A DNA stretch of 16,973 bases from Anaerofilum sp. (GCA_020024115.1 JAHHUF010000033.1:1-16973); one strand, 5' to 3'. Positions 7,268-14,335 are shown, counted from the stretch's first letter. The notes: generated from the sequence alone by a model not told the origin. Made by a program: numbers and translations.

Positions 7268-8062
7268 TTACACAATTCCAAACACCTGCTGAATCACTTC
7301 GAGCACTCCATTTTGTTTGACATCTGGAGCAATGTGGTCAGCCACTTGTTTGACTTCTTGGTGAGCATTTCCCATTGCATAGCTCACTCCTGCCAGTTCA
7401 AACATTTCAATATCGTTCATGCCATCTCCAACAGCAAGCACTTCTTTTGAATTGATTCCCAACTGCTCAAACAATACCTTTGCCCCATCAGCTTTTGTGT
7501 TGCTTGGTTTAAATACATCATATTTCCCATCGCAGTATGGAACAAATTTCAAACCCGGATATTTTTTGTAATATTCCTTAACTTGTTCTGGCGGCACCAA
7601 TGCAAAAGCAGTATAGGGCATACTTTCCAGATGTCTGTCTTGGTCTTCGCCATCTTTGATATGTTCCGGATGTCCTGTAATTTCATAATAACAGTTTTGC
7701 ATTTCCTCATATTCAATATAGGCATAATATCCATCTTCATAACAAAATGCCAATGGATAATTAAAATCTTCACAAAAATCAACCAATGTATACATATTCT
7801 GAGGGGTCAAGCGGTCTTCAAAAATGGTTTTTCCTTTTTTATCTTTTACACAAGCACCGTTGGAATAGATGCCATAATCAGGGCGAAGCCCTGCCAGTGT
7901 GTCTTTTCCTGCTGCAAACTGTGCCCGTCCTGTTGCAACAATCACCAAAACACCTTTTTCCTGCAATTGTGCAACTGCTTTTGCCACTTCCGGGCGAATT
8001 TGCGGCTCTCCCGGAACCACCAAAGTTCCGTCAATGTCCACCAACATTGCTTTATACTGCAT
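7268..8062 (-). CDS. Cof-type HAD-IIB family hydrolase
   Basis: Cytoplasmic phosphatase of the haloacid dehalogenase superfamily, 264 aa from the ATG at 8062. This start is preferred to one seven codons upstream because AGGAGG lies 7 nt before it. Motif I is DIDGT (9-13; Asp9 is the nucleophile and Asp11 the acid/base). Motif II is the Thr of VATGRAQF, motif III the Lys in NTKADGAKVLFEQLG, and motif IV GDGMNDIEMF near the C-terminus, which binds magnesium. Between motifs II and III lies the large C2-type cap typical of the Cof/YidA group, whose members dephosphorylate sugar phosphates, flavin precursors and related small molecules. The substrate cannot be predicted. It is the first gene of a two-gene unit with the glycosylase and has its own near-consensus promoter. 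Confidence 0.93.
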   Translation of the reverse strand: MQYKAMLVDIDGTLVVPGEPQIRPEVAKAVAQLQEKGVLVIVATGRAQFAAGKDTLAGLRPDYGIYSNGACVKDKKGKTIFEDRLTPQNMYTLVDFCEDFNYPLAFCYEDGYYAYIEYEEMQNCYYEITGHPEHIKDGEDQDRHLESMPYTAFALVPPEQVKEYYKKYPGLKFVPYCDGKYDVFKPSNTKADGAKVLFEQLGINSKEVLAVGDGMNDIEMFELAGVSYAMGNAHQEVKQVADHIAPDVKQNGVLEVIQQVFGIV

Positions 8063-8097
8063 TGCTTTTCCTCCTGTATCCAAATCCTTTTGCTGTT

Positions 8098-8126
8098 ATT
8101 ATAATTTATTTCACTTTGTTTGGCAA
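8098..8126 (-). promoter_or_regulatory. Promoter of the HAD-glycosylase unit
   Basis: TTGCCA (8121-8126), 17-bp spacer, TATAAT (8098-8103) on the minus strand. The expected start point near 8091 leaves a short leader of about 30 nt carrying the AGGAGG site. Confidence 0.78.
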
Positions 8127-8143
8127 ATATCCTTTTGCCTCAA

Positions 8144-8195
8144 CAAAAAAATGCAGTATGAGAAAAAGAACTTCCTTTTTCTCATACTGCATTTT
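8144..8195 (-). terminator. Terminator after nagA with a 21-bp perfect stem
   Basis: Arms 8148-8168 and 8175-8195 are perfectly complementary over 21 bp with a 6-nt loop. On the minus strand the stem runs into seven T (8144-8150, partly shared with the arm). It separates nagA from the promoter of the HAD unit. Confidence 0.9.
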
Positions 8196-8202
8196 ATCTT
8201 AA

Positions 8203-8216
8203 AAGGCGTTCGCCTT
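8203..8216 (-). terminator. Small hairpin directly after the nagA stop
   Basis: AAGGCG (8203-8208) and CGCCTT (8211-8216) form a compact stem 6 bp beyond the nagA stop codon, followed on the minus strand by TTAAG. It stands just before the long terminator, so nagA ends in two tandem hairpins. Confidence 0.5.
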
Positions 8217-8222
8217 AAATTC

Positions 8223-9356
8223 TTACAGCTTTTTACCGCCGATGAAGATATGCTCAGGATTCAAAGTTTCATCCATAACCAGAACATCTGCAATCTTGCC
8301 TTCGGTGATGCTGCCCAACTGGTCAAACAGACCCACTGCTTGTGCAGGGTTGATGGTTGCAGCACGCAAAGCACTCTCCAGAGGTACACCGAAGCGTACT
8401 GCACGGCGGAAACATTCTGCCAGACAGGTTGCACTTCCTGCAATCGTACCGCTTTCCAAAGTAGCCATACCATCTTTTACAATAACTTTCTGACCACCCA
8501 AGCTGTATTCACCGTTTGGCATACCGCAAGCACACATACTGTCACTTACCAAGCAAACACGCTCTTTGCCGAACCATTTGAAGATTGCCCGAACAACTGC
8601 GGGATGCAGGTGAACGCTATCACTGATGATTTCAACATGCTCTGCATCGTCGCTGGATGCACCAACAACACCGGGAGCACGATGAGTGAATGCAGGCATT
8701 GCATTAAACAGGTGAGTTGCGTGTTTTGCACCAGCAGCAAAACCAGCTTTTGCCTGGTCGTAGTCTGCACAAGTGTGTGCCAAACTTACAGTACATTTTT
8801 TGCTTGCATGCTCAATGAACTCCAAGCTGCCTTCCAACTCAGGAGCAATGTCTACCAAACGAATGTTATTGCCAGATGCTTCATACAAACGGTCAAACAT
8901 ATCCTTATCAGGATTGATGATGTACTTTTCTGCCTGTGCGCCTTTCTTTTCTTTGTTGAAGAAGGGGCCTTCCAAGTTTACACCACGCAGAACTGCGCCG
9001 TTGCCCTCTTTGTTGAACATGGGGCGAGCAGTGGAAAGGATTTTTTCCAGAATTTCCTCGCTAAATGCCATTGTGGTACCCAAAAAGCTGGTAACACCTT
9101 GACTTGCCAAAAATTCGCTAATTTTTTCGATGTGCTTTGTGTTGCCATCAACGCAATCACAGAAATCTTCACCCGCAGAACCATGGGTGTGAATGTCGAT
9201 AAAACCAGGAGTAACATACTTGCCGGTCGCATCAATGCCTTCACCTTCCAAAGTGCCAGCAGGTGCAACCTTTGCAATTTTTCCATTTTCCAGCTGAATA
9301 TCAGCCAAAACAAATTCGCCATTTTCGTTAAAGATTTTTCCGTTGCGAATAATCAT
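8223..9356 (-). CDS. nagA: N-acetylglucosamine-6-phosphate deacetylase
   Basis: Cytoplasmic amidohydrolase that removes the acetyl group from GlcNAc-6-P, feeding amino sugars to glycolysis or to wall precursor recycling. It has 377 aa from the ATG at 9356, where AAGGAG lies 9 nt upstream; a TTG three codons earlier overlaps that site and is rejected. The metal and substrate residues of the family are visible: HTHG (His56, His58), Glu129 in NLEGPF, His194 in SLAHT, His215 in ATHLFNAM, His226 in FTHRAPG and the catalytic Asp272 in LVSDSM. The usual C-terminal block ATINPAQAVGL...GSITEGKIADVLVMD is present. Length is typical. It stands as a single-gene unit between its own promoter and strong terminators; no nagB or sugar transporter is next to it. 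Confidence 0.96.
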   Translation of the reverse strand: MIIRNGKIFNENGEFVLADIQLENGKIAKVAPAGTLEGEGIDATGKYVTPGFIDIHTHGSAGEDFCDCVDGNTKHIEKISEFLASQGVTSFLGTTMAFSEEILEKILSTARPMFNKEGNGAVLRGVNLEGPFFNKEKKGAQAEKYIINPDKDMFDRLYEASGNNIRLVDIAPELEGSLEFIEHASKKCTVSLAHTCADYDQAKAGFAAGAKHATHLFNAMPAFTHRAPGVVGASSDDAEHVEIISDSVHLHPAVVRAIFKWFGKERVCLVSDSMCACGMPNGEYSLGGQKVIVKDGMATLESGTIAGSATCLAECFRRAVRFGVPLESALRAATINPAQAVGLFDQLGSITEGKIADVLVMDETLNPEHIFIGGKKL

Positions 9357-9381
9357 AATGAACAACTCCTTTTATTGGTTA

Positions 9382-9404
9382 ATTTTAAGCAATTTACTTA
9401 AAAT
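9382..9404. promoter_or_regulatory. Inverted repeat in the nagA leader
   Basis: ATTTTAAG (9382-9389) and CTTAAAAT (9397-9404) flank 7 nt and lie between the nagA promoter and its ribosome site, a place where a repressor could act. It does not resemble the NagR/DasR consensus I know, and AT-richness makes chance plausible. Confidence 0.3.
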
Positions 9405-9421
9405 GATATTTTTCTTTCCCT

Positions 9422-9450
9422 ATTATAACGCACAGATTTGTTTATCGCAA
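9422..9450 (-). promoter_or_regulatory. nagA promoter
   Basis: TTGCGA (9445-9450), 17-bp spacer, TATAAT (9422-9427) on the minus strand, about 65 bp before the nagA ATG. Confidence 0.65.
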
Positions 9451-9530
9451 AGCAATCTTAATATAAAAAACATTTGTACACATTTTTTCTGATTTTATAC
9501 GATTAAACCCATTTTCTTTTGTCAAAAAGC

Positions 9531-9565
9531 AAAAAAACAGCACTCTGCTTTTTAACAGAGTGCTG
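9531..9565 (-). terminator. Terminator of the scaffold-GGGtGRT unit
   Basis: CAGCACTCTG (9538-9547) pairs perfectly with CAGAGTGCTG (9556-9565); on the minus strand the stem is followed by seven T (9531-9537). It starts 20 bp after the GGGtGRT stop codon. Confidence 0.93.
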
Positions 9566-9585
9566 AAAATCAAATTGATTTAAAA

Positions 9586-10578
9586 TTATGCGTTGGAAGC
9601 TGCAACTGCACAAGCAACGGTAGCACCAACCATTGGGTTGTTACCCATACCGATGAGACCCATCATCTCAACATGAGCAGGAACAGAAGAAGAACCTGCA
9701 AACTGAGCATCACCATGCATACGACCCATGCTATCGGTCAAGCCGTAGCTTGCAGGGCCTGCTGCAACATTATCGGGATGCAAAGTACGGCCAGTACCAC
9801 CACCAGAAGCAACGGAGAAGTACTTTTTGCCGTTTTCGATTGCCCACTTTTTGTAAGTGCCTGCAACCAAGTGCTGGAAGCGAGTGGGGTTGGTGGAGTT
9901 ACCAGTGATGGAAACCTCAACACCCTCAGACTTCATGATAGCAACGCCTTCCAAAACATCGTTTGCACCGTAGCAACGAACTGCTGCACGCTCACCCTCA
10001 GAGAAAGCCTGCTCACGAACAGTCTTCAATTCACCGGTAGAGAAGTCGTAATCGGTCTCAACATAGGTGAAACCATTGATACGGCTGATGATATAAGCAG
10101 CATCTTTGCCCAAACCGTTCAGGATAACACGCAGAGGAGTTTTGCGAGCCTTGTTTGCAGTGCGAGCGATGCCGATAGCACCCTCAGCAGCAGCAAAGCT
10201 CTCGTGACCTGCCAAGAAAGCAAAGCACTTAGTGTCGTCGCTCAACAGCATTGCGCCCAGGTTACCATGACCCAGACCAACTGCACGCTGCTCTGCAACA
10301 GAACCAGGAACGGTGAAAGCCTCCAGACCCTCACCAATTGCTGCTGCACAATCAGCTGCATTTTTCAAACCACGCTTTACAGCGATAGCGGTGCCGAGAA
10401 TATAAGCCCAAACAGCATTCTCAAAGCAGATGGGCTGAACGCCCTTAACAATGGATTCAACATCGATGCCTTTTTCTACCAGCATATCGCGGCAAGCATC
10501 CAAAGATTCCAAGCCGTTCTTTGCGAGGCAAGCCTCGATTTTAGGCATACGACGCTCCTGACCTTCAAATTTAGCCAT
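9586..10578 (-). CDS. GGGtGRT family protein, function unknown
   Basis: 330 aa with no signal peptide or membrane segment, so presumably cytoplasmic. The family is named after the motif seen here at 259-265, in VASGGGTGRTLHPDN. Other invariant-looking stretches are GLGHGNLGAMLL (101-112), FAFLAGHESFAAAEGAIGIART (119-140), GNSTNPTRFQHLVAG (226-240) and GRMHGDAQFAGSSSVPAHVEMMG (285-307). Such glycine- and histidine-rich blocks suggest a ligand- or metal-binding enzyme, but no catalytic site can be assigned. Seven cysteines (17, 29, 51, 77, 118, 202, 323) do not form a recognisable cluster motif. It is preceded by GAGGAGG and begins 18 bp after the IscU/NifU-like gene; from memory of the family, this pairing recurs in other anaerobes. 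A role linked to iron-sulfur metabolism is therefore an inference from context only. Confidence 0.9.
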   Translation of the reverse strand: MAKFEGQERRMPKIEACLAKNGLESLDACRDMLVEKGIDVESIVKGVQPICFENAVWAYILGTAIAVKRGLKNAADCAAAIGEGLEAFTVPGSVAEQRAVGLGHGNLGAMLLSDDTKCFAFLAGHESFAAAEGAIGIARTANKARKTPLRVILNGLGKDAAYIISRINGFTYVETDYDFSTGELKTVREQAFSEGERAAVRCYGANDVLEGVAIMKSEGVEVSITGNSTNPTRFQHLVAGTYKKWAIENGKKYFSVASGGGTGRTLHPDNVAAGPASYGLTDSMGRMHGDAQFAGSSSVPAHVEMMGLIGMGNNPMVGATVACAVAASNA

Positions 10579-10596
10579 AATAATTCTCCTCCTCTC

Positions 10597-11289
10597 TTAT
10601 TCTTCGCGTGGGTCGATATACTTGGCAGCACCGTCAAAACGGCCGTATGTGCCAACATTTTTCTCGAAAGCCTCTTTGGGGTCTTTGCCGTGACGGATGT
10701 CTTCCAGCATTTTGCCCAAACGCACGAACTTGTAGCCAATTGCCTCGTTGTTTTTATCCAAAGCAACCTGCAGAATGTAACCTTCGGTCAGCTCCAGATA
10801 ACGAACGCCCTTAGCACGGGTGGAGAAGATGGTGCCAGTCATGCTGCGCAGACCCTTGCCTAGGTCTTCCAAGCAAGCGCCAACAGGCAGACCGCCCTCG
10901 GAGAAAGCAGTCTGTGTACGGCCGTACACAATCTGCAAGAACAGTTCACGCATTGCAACATTGATTGCATCGCAAACCAAGTCGGTGTTCAAAGCCTCCA
11001 GCAAAGTTTTGCCGGGCAGGATTTCGCCAGCCATTGCAGCAGAATGGGTCATACCGGAGCAGCCGATGGTCTCAACCAAAGCCTCTTCGATGATGCCGTT
11101 CTTAACATTCAGGCTCAGCTTACATGCGCCCTGCTGAGGTGCGCACCAGCCTACACCGTGGGTCAAACCAGAAATGTCCTTGATCTCGTAAGCCTTTACC
11201 CAGCTGCCCTCTACAGGAATAGGAGCAGGACCGTGGTTAGGGCCCTTGGTCAGAGGACACATATGCTCTACTTCATGAGAATAGTTCAT
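10597..11289 (-). CDS. IscU/NifU-like iron-sulfur cluster scaffold protein
   Basis: 230 aa, cytoplasmic. Residues about 50-145 resemble the NifU N-terminal/IscU domain. GACKLSL around Cys56 aligns with the first ligand loop, VETIGCSGMTHSAAMAG around Cys77 with the second (FGCGSAIASSS in IscU), and GLPVGACLEDLGKG around Cys139 with the third (LPPVKxHCSxLAEDA). The GIIEEA strand between the first two is also typical. The gap between ligands two and three is longer than in IscU, and there are added N- and C-terminal parts with extra cysteines at 11, 49 and 106, so it is a divergent member. The start has AAGGAG upstream. It is the first gene of an operon with GGGtGRT and follows a DtxR-type regulator on the same strand. 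Iron or sulfur metabolism is likely; cluster transfer has not been shown. Confidence 0.85.
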   Translation of the reverse strand: MNYSHEVEHMCPLTKGPNHGPAPIPVEGSWVKAYEIKDISGLTHGVGWCAPQQGACKLSLNVKNGIIEEALVETIGCSGMTHSAAMAGEILPGKTLLEALNTDLVCDAINVAMRELFLQIVYGRTQTAFSEGGLPVGACLEDLGKGLRSMTGTIFSTRAKGVRYLELTEGYILQVALDKNNEAIGYKFVRLGKMLEDIRHGKDPKEAFEKNVGTYGRFDGAAKYIDPREE

Positions 11290-11341
11290 AATAGTACTCC
11301 TTTACAAGCATGATAGATTTTTAACGGGGTTACCTCTTTCA

Positions 11342-11370
11342 ATTATAAAGAACCTATTGCATTTTTTCAA
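11342..11370 (-). promoter_or_regulatory. Promoter of the scaffold-GGGtGRT unit
   Basis: TTGAAA (11365-11370), 17-bp spacer, TATAAT (11342-11347) on the minus strand, about 50 bp before the scaffold ATG. Confidence 0.78.
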
Positions 11371-11374
11371 GCCC

Positions 11375-11402
11375 AAAGTTTCTTTTTTCATATAGAAACT
11401 TT
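11375..11402. promoter_or_regulatory. Inverted repeat abutting the -35 of the scaffold promoter
   Basis: AAAGTTTC (11375-11382) and GAAACTTT (11395-11402) flank 12 bp, ending 4 bp upstream of the -35 hexamer. On the minus strand it is not followed by a T-run, so it is a poor terminator for the upstream dtxR-like gene. It could be an operator or an A-tract UP-like element. Confidence 0.4.
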
Positions 11403-11467
11403 CTTTTTTTGCATATCTGAATAAAAATGCAGCAAAATCTGTGCAATTTTTTCTTTTTTTGCTCAGT

Positions 11468-11842
11468 TTATTCTTCAATTTGCTTTTTGATATGAGCTTT
11501 CATTTTTTCAAAAGTTTCTTCACTCAAATCATGTTCCAGCTTGCAAGCATCTTCGGCAGCGGTTTCCGCTGATACTCCAAGCCGTATTAGCCATTCTGTC
11601 AACAGGCAGTGCCGCTCATAAATTCGTTCTGCAATCTGCCGCCCGCTTTCGGTCAGCTCAATCCAGCCCTCTTTGTCCATTGTAATATGCCCTTTTTGCC
11701 GCAGCAATCCCATTGCATGGCTGACACTCGGTTTGGAAAACTCCATTTTTCGCACAATGTCGATGGAGCGTACTGCACCATTTTTATTTTTCAGCATTAA
11801 AATTGTTTCCAAATAATTCTCCGCCGATTCGTTTTTTCTCAC
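11468..11842 (-). CDS. DtxR/MntR-family metal-dependent transcriptional regulator
   Basis: Short, 124-aa member without the C-terminal SH3-like domain. The start is taken as the GTG at 11842, with GGAG 7 nt upstream; a TTG seven codons earlier has no ribosome site. The winged helix-turn-helix covers about 15-65 (VRSIDIVRKMEFSKPSVSHAM), followed by the metal-binding and dimerisation helices. Against MntR and DtxR, the ligand positions read Asn9 (Asp in MntR, Met in DtxR), Glu12, His78, Cys100 (Glu in MntR, Cys in DtxR), Glu103 and His104. The site therefore resembles iron-type DtxR more than manganese-type MntR. Likely targets are metal uptake or iron-sulfur genes; the scaffold operon 178 bp downstream is a candidate, but no known DtxR box was recognised there. 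Confidence 0.9.
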   Translation of the reverse strand: MRKNESAENYLETILMLKNKNGAVRSIDIVRKMEFSKPSVSHAMGLLRQKGHITMDKEGWIELTESGRQIAERIYERHCLLTEWLIRLGVSAETAAEDACKLEHDLSEETFEKMKAHIKKQIEE

Positions 11843-11878
11843 AGGTGTTCTCCATCCTTCCAATATAAATTATTTTTA

Positions 11879-11907
11879 ATTGTAACATACGATTGGCTTT
11901 TTCTCAA
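11879..11907 (-). promoter_or_regulatory. Promoter of the DtxR-family gene
   Basis: TTGAGA (11902-11907), 17-bp spacer, TACAAT (11879-11884) on the minus strand, 36 bp before the GTG start. Confidence 0.62.
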
Positions 11908-11960
11908 CCGCTTTTCCTGTTTCTTTTCAAGTCAAATATTCAAATATACTATAAAACGAA

Positions 11961-11998
11961 AAAAACTGCTTTCAGACAAAAATCCAAAAGCAGTTTTT
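11961..11998 (-). terminator. Terminator of ktrB
   Basis: AAAAACTGCTTT (11961-11972) pairs with AAAGCAGTTTTT (11987-11998) around a 14-nt loop; on the minus strand it runs into a T-run (GTTTTTTTCG). It is 10 bp beyond the ktrB stop codon. Confidence 0.85.
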
Positions 11999-12008
11999 GA
12001 TTAAAATA

Positions 12009-13385
12009 TTATCCCACATTGATTTTTGCTTCAGGCAAAACCTCTCTGCGAGAAATCTCTTTTGCCTGCCGTGCCAAAGAAATTACCAAGGACACAGGGC
12101 CAACTCGTCCAATGAACATTGTAACAATGGTAATTATTTTTGCAATGGGGTTCATAATGGTGGTTGCACCCAGCGAAAGTCCAACCGTTGCAAAAGCAGA
12201 CACTGCCTCAAACATTGAATCAATTTCATTCACTCGTGCATCGGTGTTGAAAAAGATTGTGATTGTTGAGACAATTACCGCCGTCAAACTCAACAAAATA
12301 ATTGTGATGGAACGATAAACAGTTTTTTTGTCAATTTTTCTTCCAAAAATAACAGGGTCTTCCTGTCCTCGTGCCACACTGAACACAGTCACCGCCAAAA
12401 CACCAATTGTTGTTACCTTGACACCGCCGCCCGTTCCTCCGGGGGCAGCACCCACAAACATGAGAAAAATCATGAAATATTTGCTCATAAGTGTCATTGA
12501 CGCCAAATCAATGGTTGCATATCCTGCCGTACGGGCACTGACCGATTGAAACAATGCTGCCAATACACGCTCATCTGGGGGCAAATTTCTCATTGTTTCG
12601 GGGTTGTTCCATTCCAATGCCAACAGGCCCAATGTGCCCAAAAGCAGCAAAACAGCCGTGAACAGAATTACGACCTTTGAATGTAGGCAGAGTGTTTTTG
12701 TTTTGAACCAACTGAACAAATCATACCAAACCAAAAAGCCCAAACCACCGCTGACAATCAAAAACATAATAATAGACAAAACATACCAGTTGCCCACATA
12801 GGTTGTCAGGCTGGAAAAAGGTCCAAAAAAACCAACAATATCAAAGCCTGCATTACAAAACGAAGAAATGGAAAGGAAAATCGAAATCCAAATTCCTTGC
12901 AAACCAAACTGTGGCACAAAATAAAATGCCAGCAATGCTGCACCCACACCCTCGAACAAAAACGCCAGCTTGATGACCACCATCAACAGCTTTCGGGCAC
13001 CGGTGATATTGGAGGTACTGATTGACTCACTGGCAAGTTTCATTGATTTAAAGCCTGCCCGTCTTCGCAATCCCACTGTAAAAAAGCTGGTCAGGGTCAC
13101 AAGCCCCAAACCGCCGATTTGAATCAGCAGCAGAATAATCAACTGCCCAAACCCTGTAAACTTTTCATAGGTATCAAACACTACCAATCCTGTCACACAG
13201 GTGGCAGAGGTTGCAGTGAATAGCGCATCTACAATTCCAATTGTGCCATCTCTTGTGGAAAACGGAAGCAAAAGCAGCAATGTGCCTACTAAAATCACCA
13301 ATAAAAAGCTGCCTACAATCAATCGTGTAGGGGAAATCTCTTTCTTTCGTTTATTATTTTGAGAAAACGCATTTGACTCATCCAT
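12009..13385 (-). CDS. ktrB: KtrB/TrkH-family potassium uptake channel subunit
   Basis: Integral membrane protein of 458 aa from the ATG at 13385, with GGAGG 9 nt upstream; codons upstream of it, to 13445, run back through the promoter and are rejected. It forms the potassium (or sodium-coupled potassium) translocating part of a Ktr/Trk system. The four pore-loop repeats, each with its selectivity-filter glycine, are visible: TSATCVTG (Gly66), ISSFCNAG (Gly180), SVSARTAG (Gly288) and AVSAFATVG (Gly402). The flexible gating loop of the third repeat, GAAPGGTGGGVKVTT, is at 312-326. Length fits KtrB better than the longer TrkH. The cytoplasmic RCK partner KtrA/TrkA is not next to it, so it must be encoded elsewhere or be absent. 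Single-gene unit with its own promoter and terminator. Confidence 0.93.
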   Translation of the reverse strand: MDESNAFSQNNKRKKEISPTRLIVGSFLLVILVGTLLLLLPFSTRDGTIGIVDALFTATSATCVTGLVVFDTYEKFTGFGQLIILLLIQIGGLGLVTLTSFFTVGLRRRAGFKSMKLASESISTSNITGARKLLMVVIKLAFLFEGVGAALLAFYFVPQFGLQGIWISIFLSISSFCNAGFDIVGFFGPFSSLTTYVGNWYVLSIIMFLIVSGGLGFLVWYDLFSWFKTKTLCLHSKVVILFTAVLLLLGTLGLLALEWNNPETMRNLPPDERVLAALFQSVSARTAGYATIDLASMTLMSKYFMIFLMFVGAAPGGTGGGVKVTTIGVLAVTVFSVARGQEDPVIFGRKIDKKTVYRSITIILLSLTAVIVSTITIFFNTDARVNEIDSMFEAVSAFATVGLSLGATTIMNPIAKIITIVTMFIGRVGPVSLVISLARQAKEISRREVLPEAKINVG

Positions 13386-13416
13386 CAATAAAAACCTCCA
13401 TAGATAGGTATCATTA

Positions 13417-13445
13417 ACTATACACCAATCATTTTGTTTTTTCAA
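13417..13445 (-). promoter_or_regulatory. ktrB promoter
   Basis: TTGAAA (13440-13445), 17-bp spacer, TATAGT (13417-13422) on the minus strand. The leader is only about 25 nt, too short for a c-di-AMP riboswitch of the kind often found before potassium transporters. Confidence 0.72.
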
Positions 13446-13537
13446 CGGTATTCTGGATGAAAACTAATTTTCTGTTTTCCAATAAATTTGCACTTTTGCA
13501 CTTTGAGCAGGTTGTTTTGAAGTTGTCTGTATTTTTC

Positions 13538-13573
13538 AAAAAAACACCCCTCTGCCTTTGAAAAGCAGAGGGG
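13538..13573 (-). terminator. Terminator of the cytidylate-kinase-like gene
   Basis: CCCCTCTGC (13547-13555) pairs with GCAGAGGGG (13565-13573); on the minus strand the stem is followed by GTG and then seven T (13538-13544). Confidence 0.9.
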
Positions 13574-13585
13574 CTGCAACTTGGT

Positions 13586-14215
13586 TCATTTTTTGAATTG
13601 TTCAATATAAGCACAAATCAGTTCGACTGTTTTTTCTGTACCCAACTTTGAAGAATTTATGCACAGATTATAATTTGTCATATCGCCCCATTTTCGGTCG
13701 GTAGAGAAATTATAATAATTGGCTCGTGTTTTGTCTGTTTTCCGAATCAAAACCGATGCTGCATCCTCTCGGATATTATACATTTTTGCAATTCTCTTTT
13801 TGCGATAGTCCAAATCGACATGAACAAAAACTGAAACCATGTTTGGGTTATCCTTCAAAATATAATCGGCACAGCGACCGATAATCACACAAGGCGATTC
13901 TTTTGCAAACTTTTCAATGGTGCGTGCCTGCCAAACAAACAGCCGCTCTCCCGTTGGAATTTCCATATCCGATGTGCCATAGAAAAATGGCATGGTATAT
14001 CCTCCCCCCATTGAAATATTATACAAAAAACTGGGGGTATAGCGTTCATCCATTTGTTCAAACAAATCCTGCATAATTCCACTTTCTTTTGCAGCATTTG
14101 CCAAAATTTCTTTATCGTAAAAGGCGATGCCCAGCTTTTGTGCCACGCCTTTTCCAATATCTCTGCCGCCGGAACCAAATTGTCTGCCGATTGCGATAAC
14201 CAGATTTTCAGCCAT
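13586..14215 (-). CDS. Cytidylate kinase-like family protein
   Basis: 209 aa, cytoplasmic. Belongs to the cytidylate kinase-like P-loop family, which is separate from Cmk proper. The N-terminal strand and loop VIAIGRQFGSGGRDIGKGVAQKLGI (6-30) occupies the nucleotide-binding position. It reads GSGGR where true kinases have GxGKS/T, as is usual in this family. It is followed by the FYDKEIL element (32-38), VIIGRCADYIL around 110-120 (a GRxAD block typical of the family) and a basic lid region (RKKRIAKMYNIRE, KTDKTRANYYN). Its substrate is unknown; nucleotide phosphorylation should not be assumed. AGGAGAG precedes the ATG, and a consensus promoter lies upstream, so it can be expressed apart from thiT. 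Confidence 0.88.
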   Translation of the reverse strand: MAENLVIAIGRQFGSGGRDIGKGVAQKLGIAFYDKEILANAAKESGIMQDLFEQMDERYTPSFLYNISMGGGYTMPFFYGTSDMEIPTGERLFVWQARTIEKFAKESPCVIIGRCADYILKDNPNMVSVFVHVDLDYRKKRIAKMYNIREDAASVLIRKTDKTRANYYNFSTDRKWGDMTNYNLCINSSKLGTEKTVELICAYIEQFKK

Positions 14216-14265
14216 AAAACATCTCTCCTTTTATCTGCAAGTCAAACATTGTGTTTTATGGCTTT

Positions 14266-14294
14266 ATTATAATACTTTTTTGAGGGTTTTTCAA
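14266..14294 (-). promoter_or_regulatory. Promoter of the cytidylate-kinase-like gene
   Basis: TTGAAA (14289-14294), 17-bp spacer, TATAAT (14266-14271) on the minus strand, about 50 bp before the ATG. Confidence 0.8.
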
Positions 14295-14315
14295 TATTAA
14301 AAACAAATTTCACAT

Positions 14316-14335
14316 CAAAAACTGCTTTGTTTTTG
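14316..14335 (-). terminator. Weak hairpin after thiT
   Basis: CAAAAAC (14316-14322) and GTTTTTG (14329-14335) abut the thiT stop codon. The stem is AT-rich and lacks a following T-run, so read-through into the kinase-like gene is likely. Confidence 0.35.

Noticed and set aside
8052..8160. Word ATGCAGTAT shared by the HAD gene start and the nagA terminator stem
   Set aside because: Nine bases only, with no larger repeat around it; probably chance.
7899..9401. 500-codon open frame on the plus strand antisense to nagA and the HAD gene
   Set aside because: It is a shadow of two clear minus-strand genes and crosses their promoter and terminators; cysteine- and threonine-rich nonsense composition.
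9673..10863. 396-codon open frame antisense to the GGGtGRT and scaffold genes
   Set aside because: Overlaps two well-supported genes with ribosome sites and a shared operon; no motif in the antisense product.
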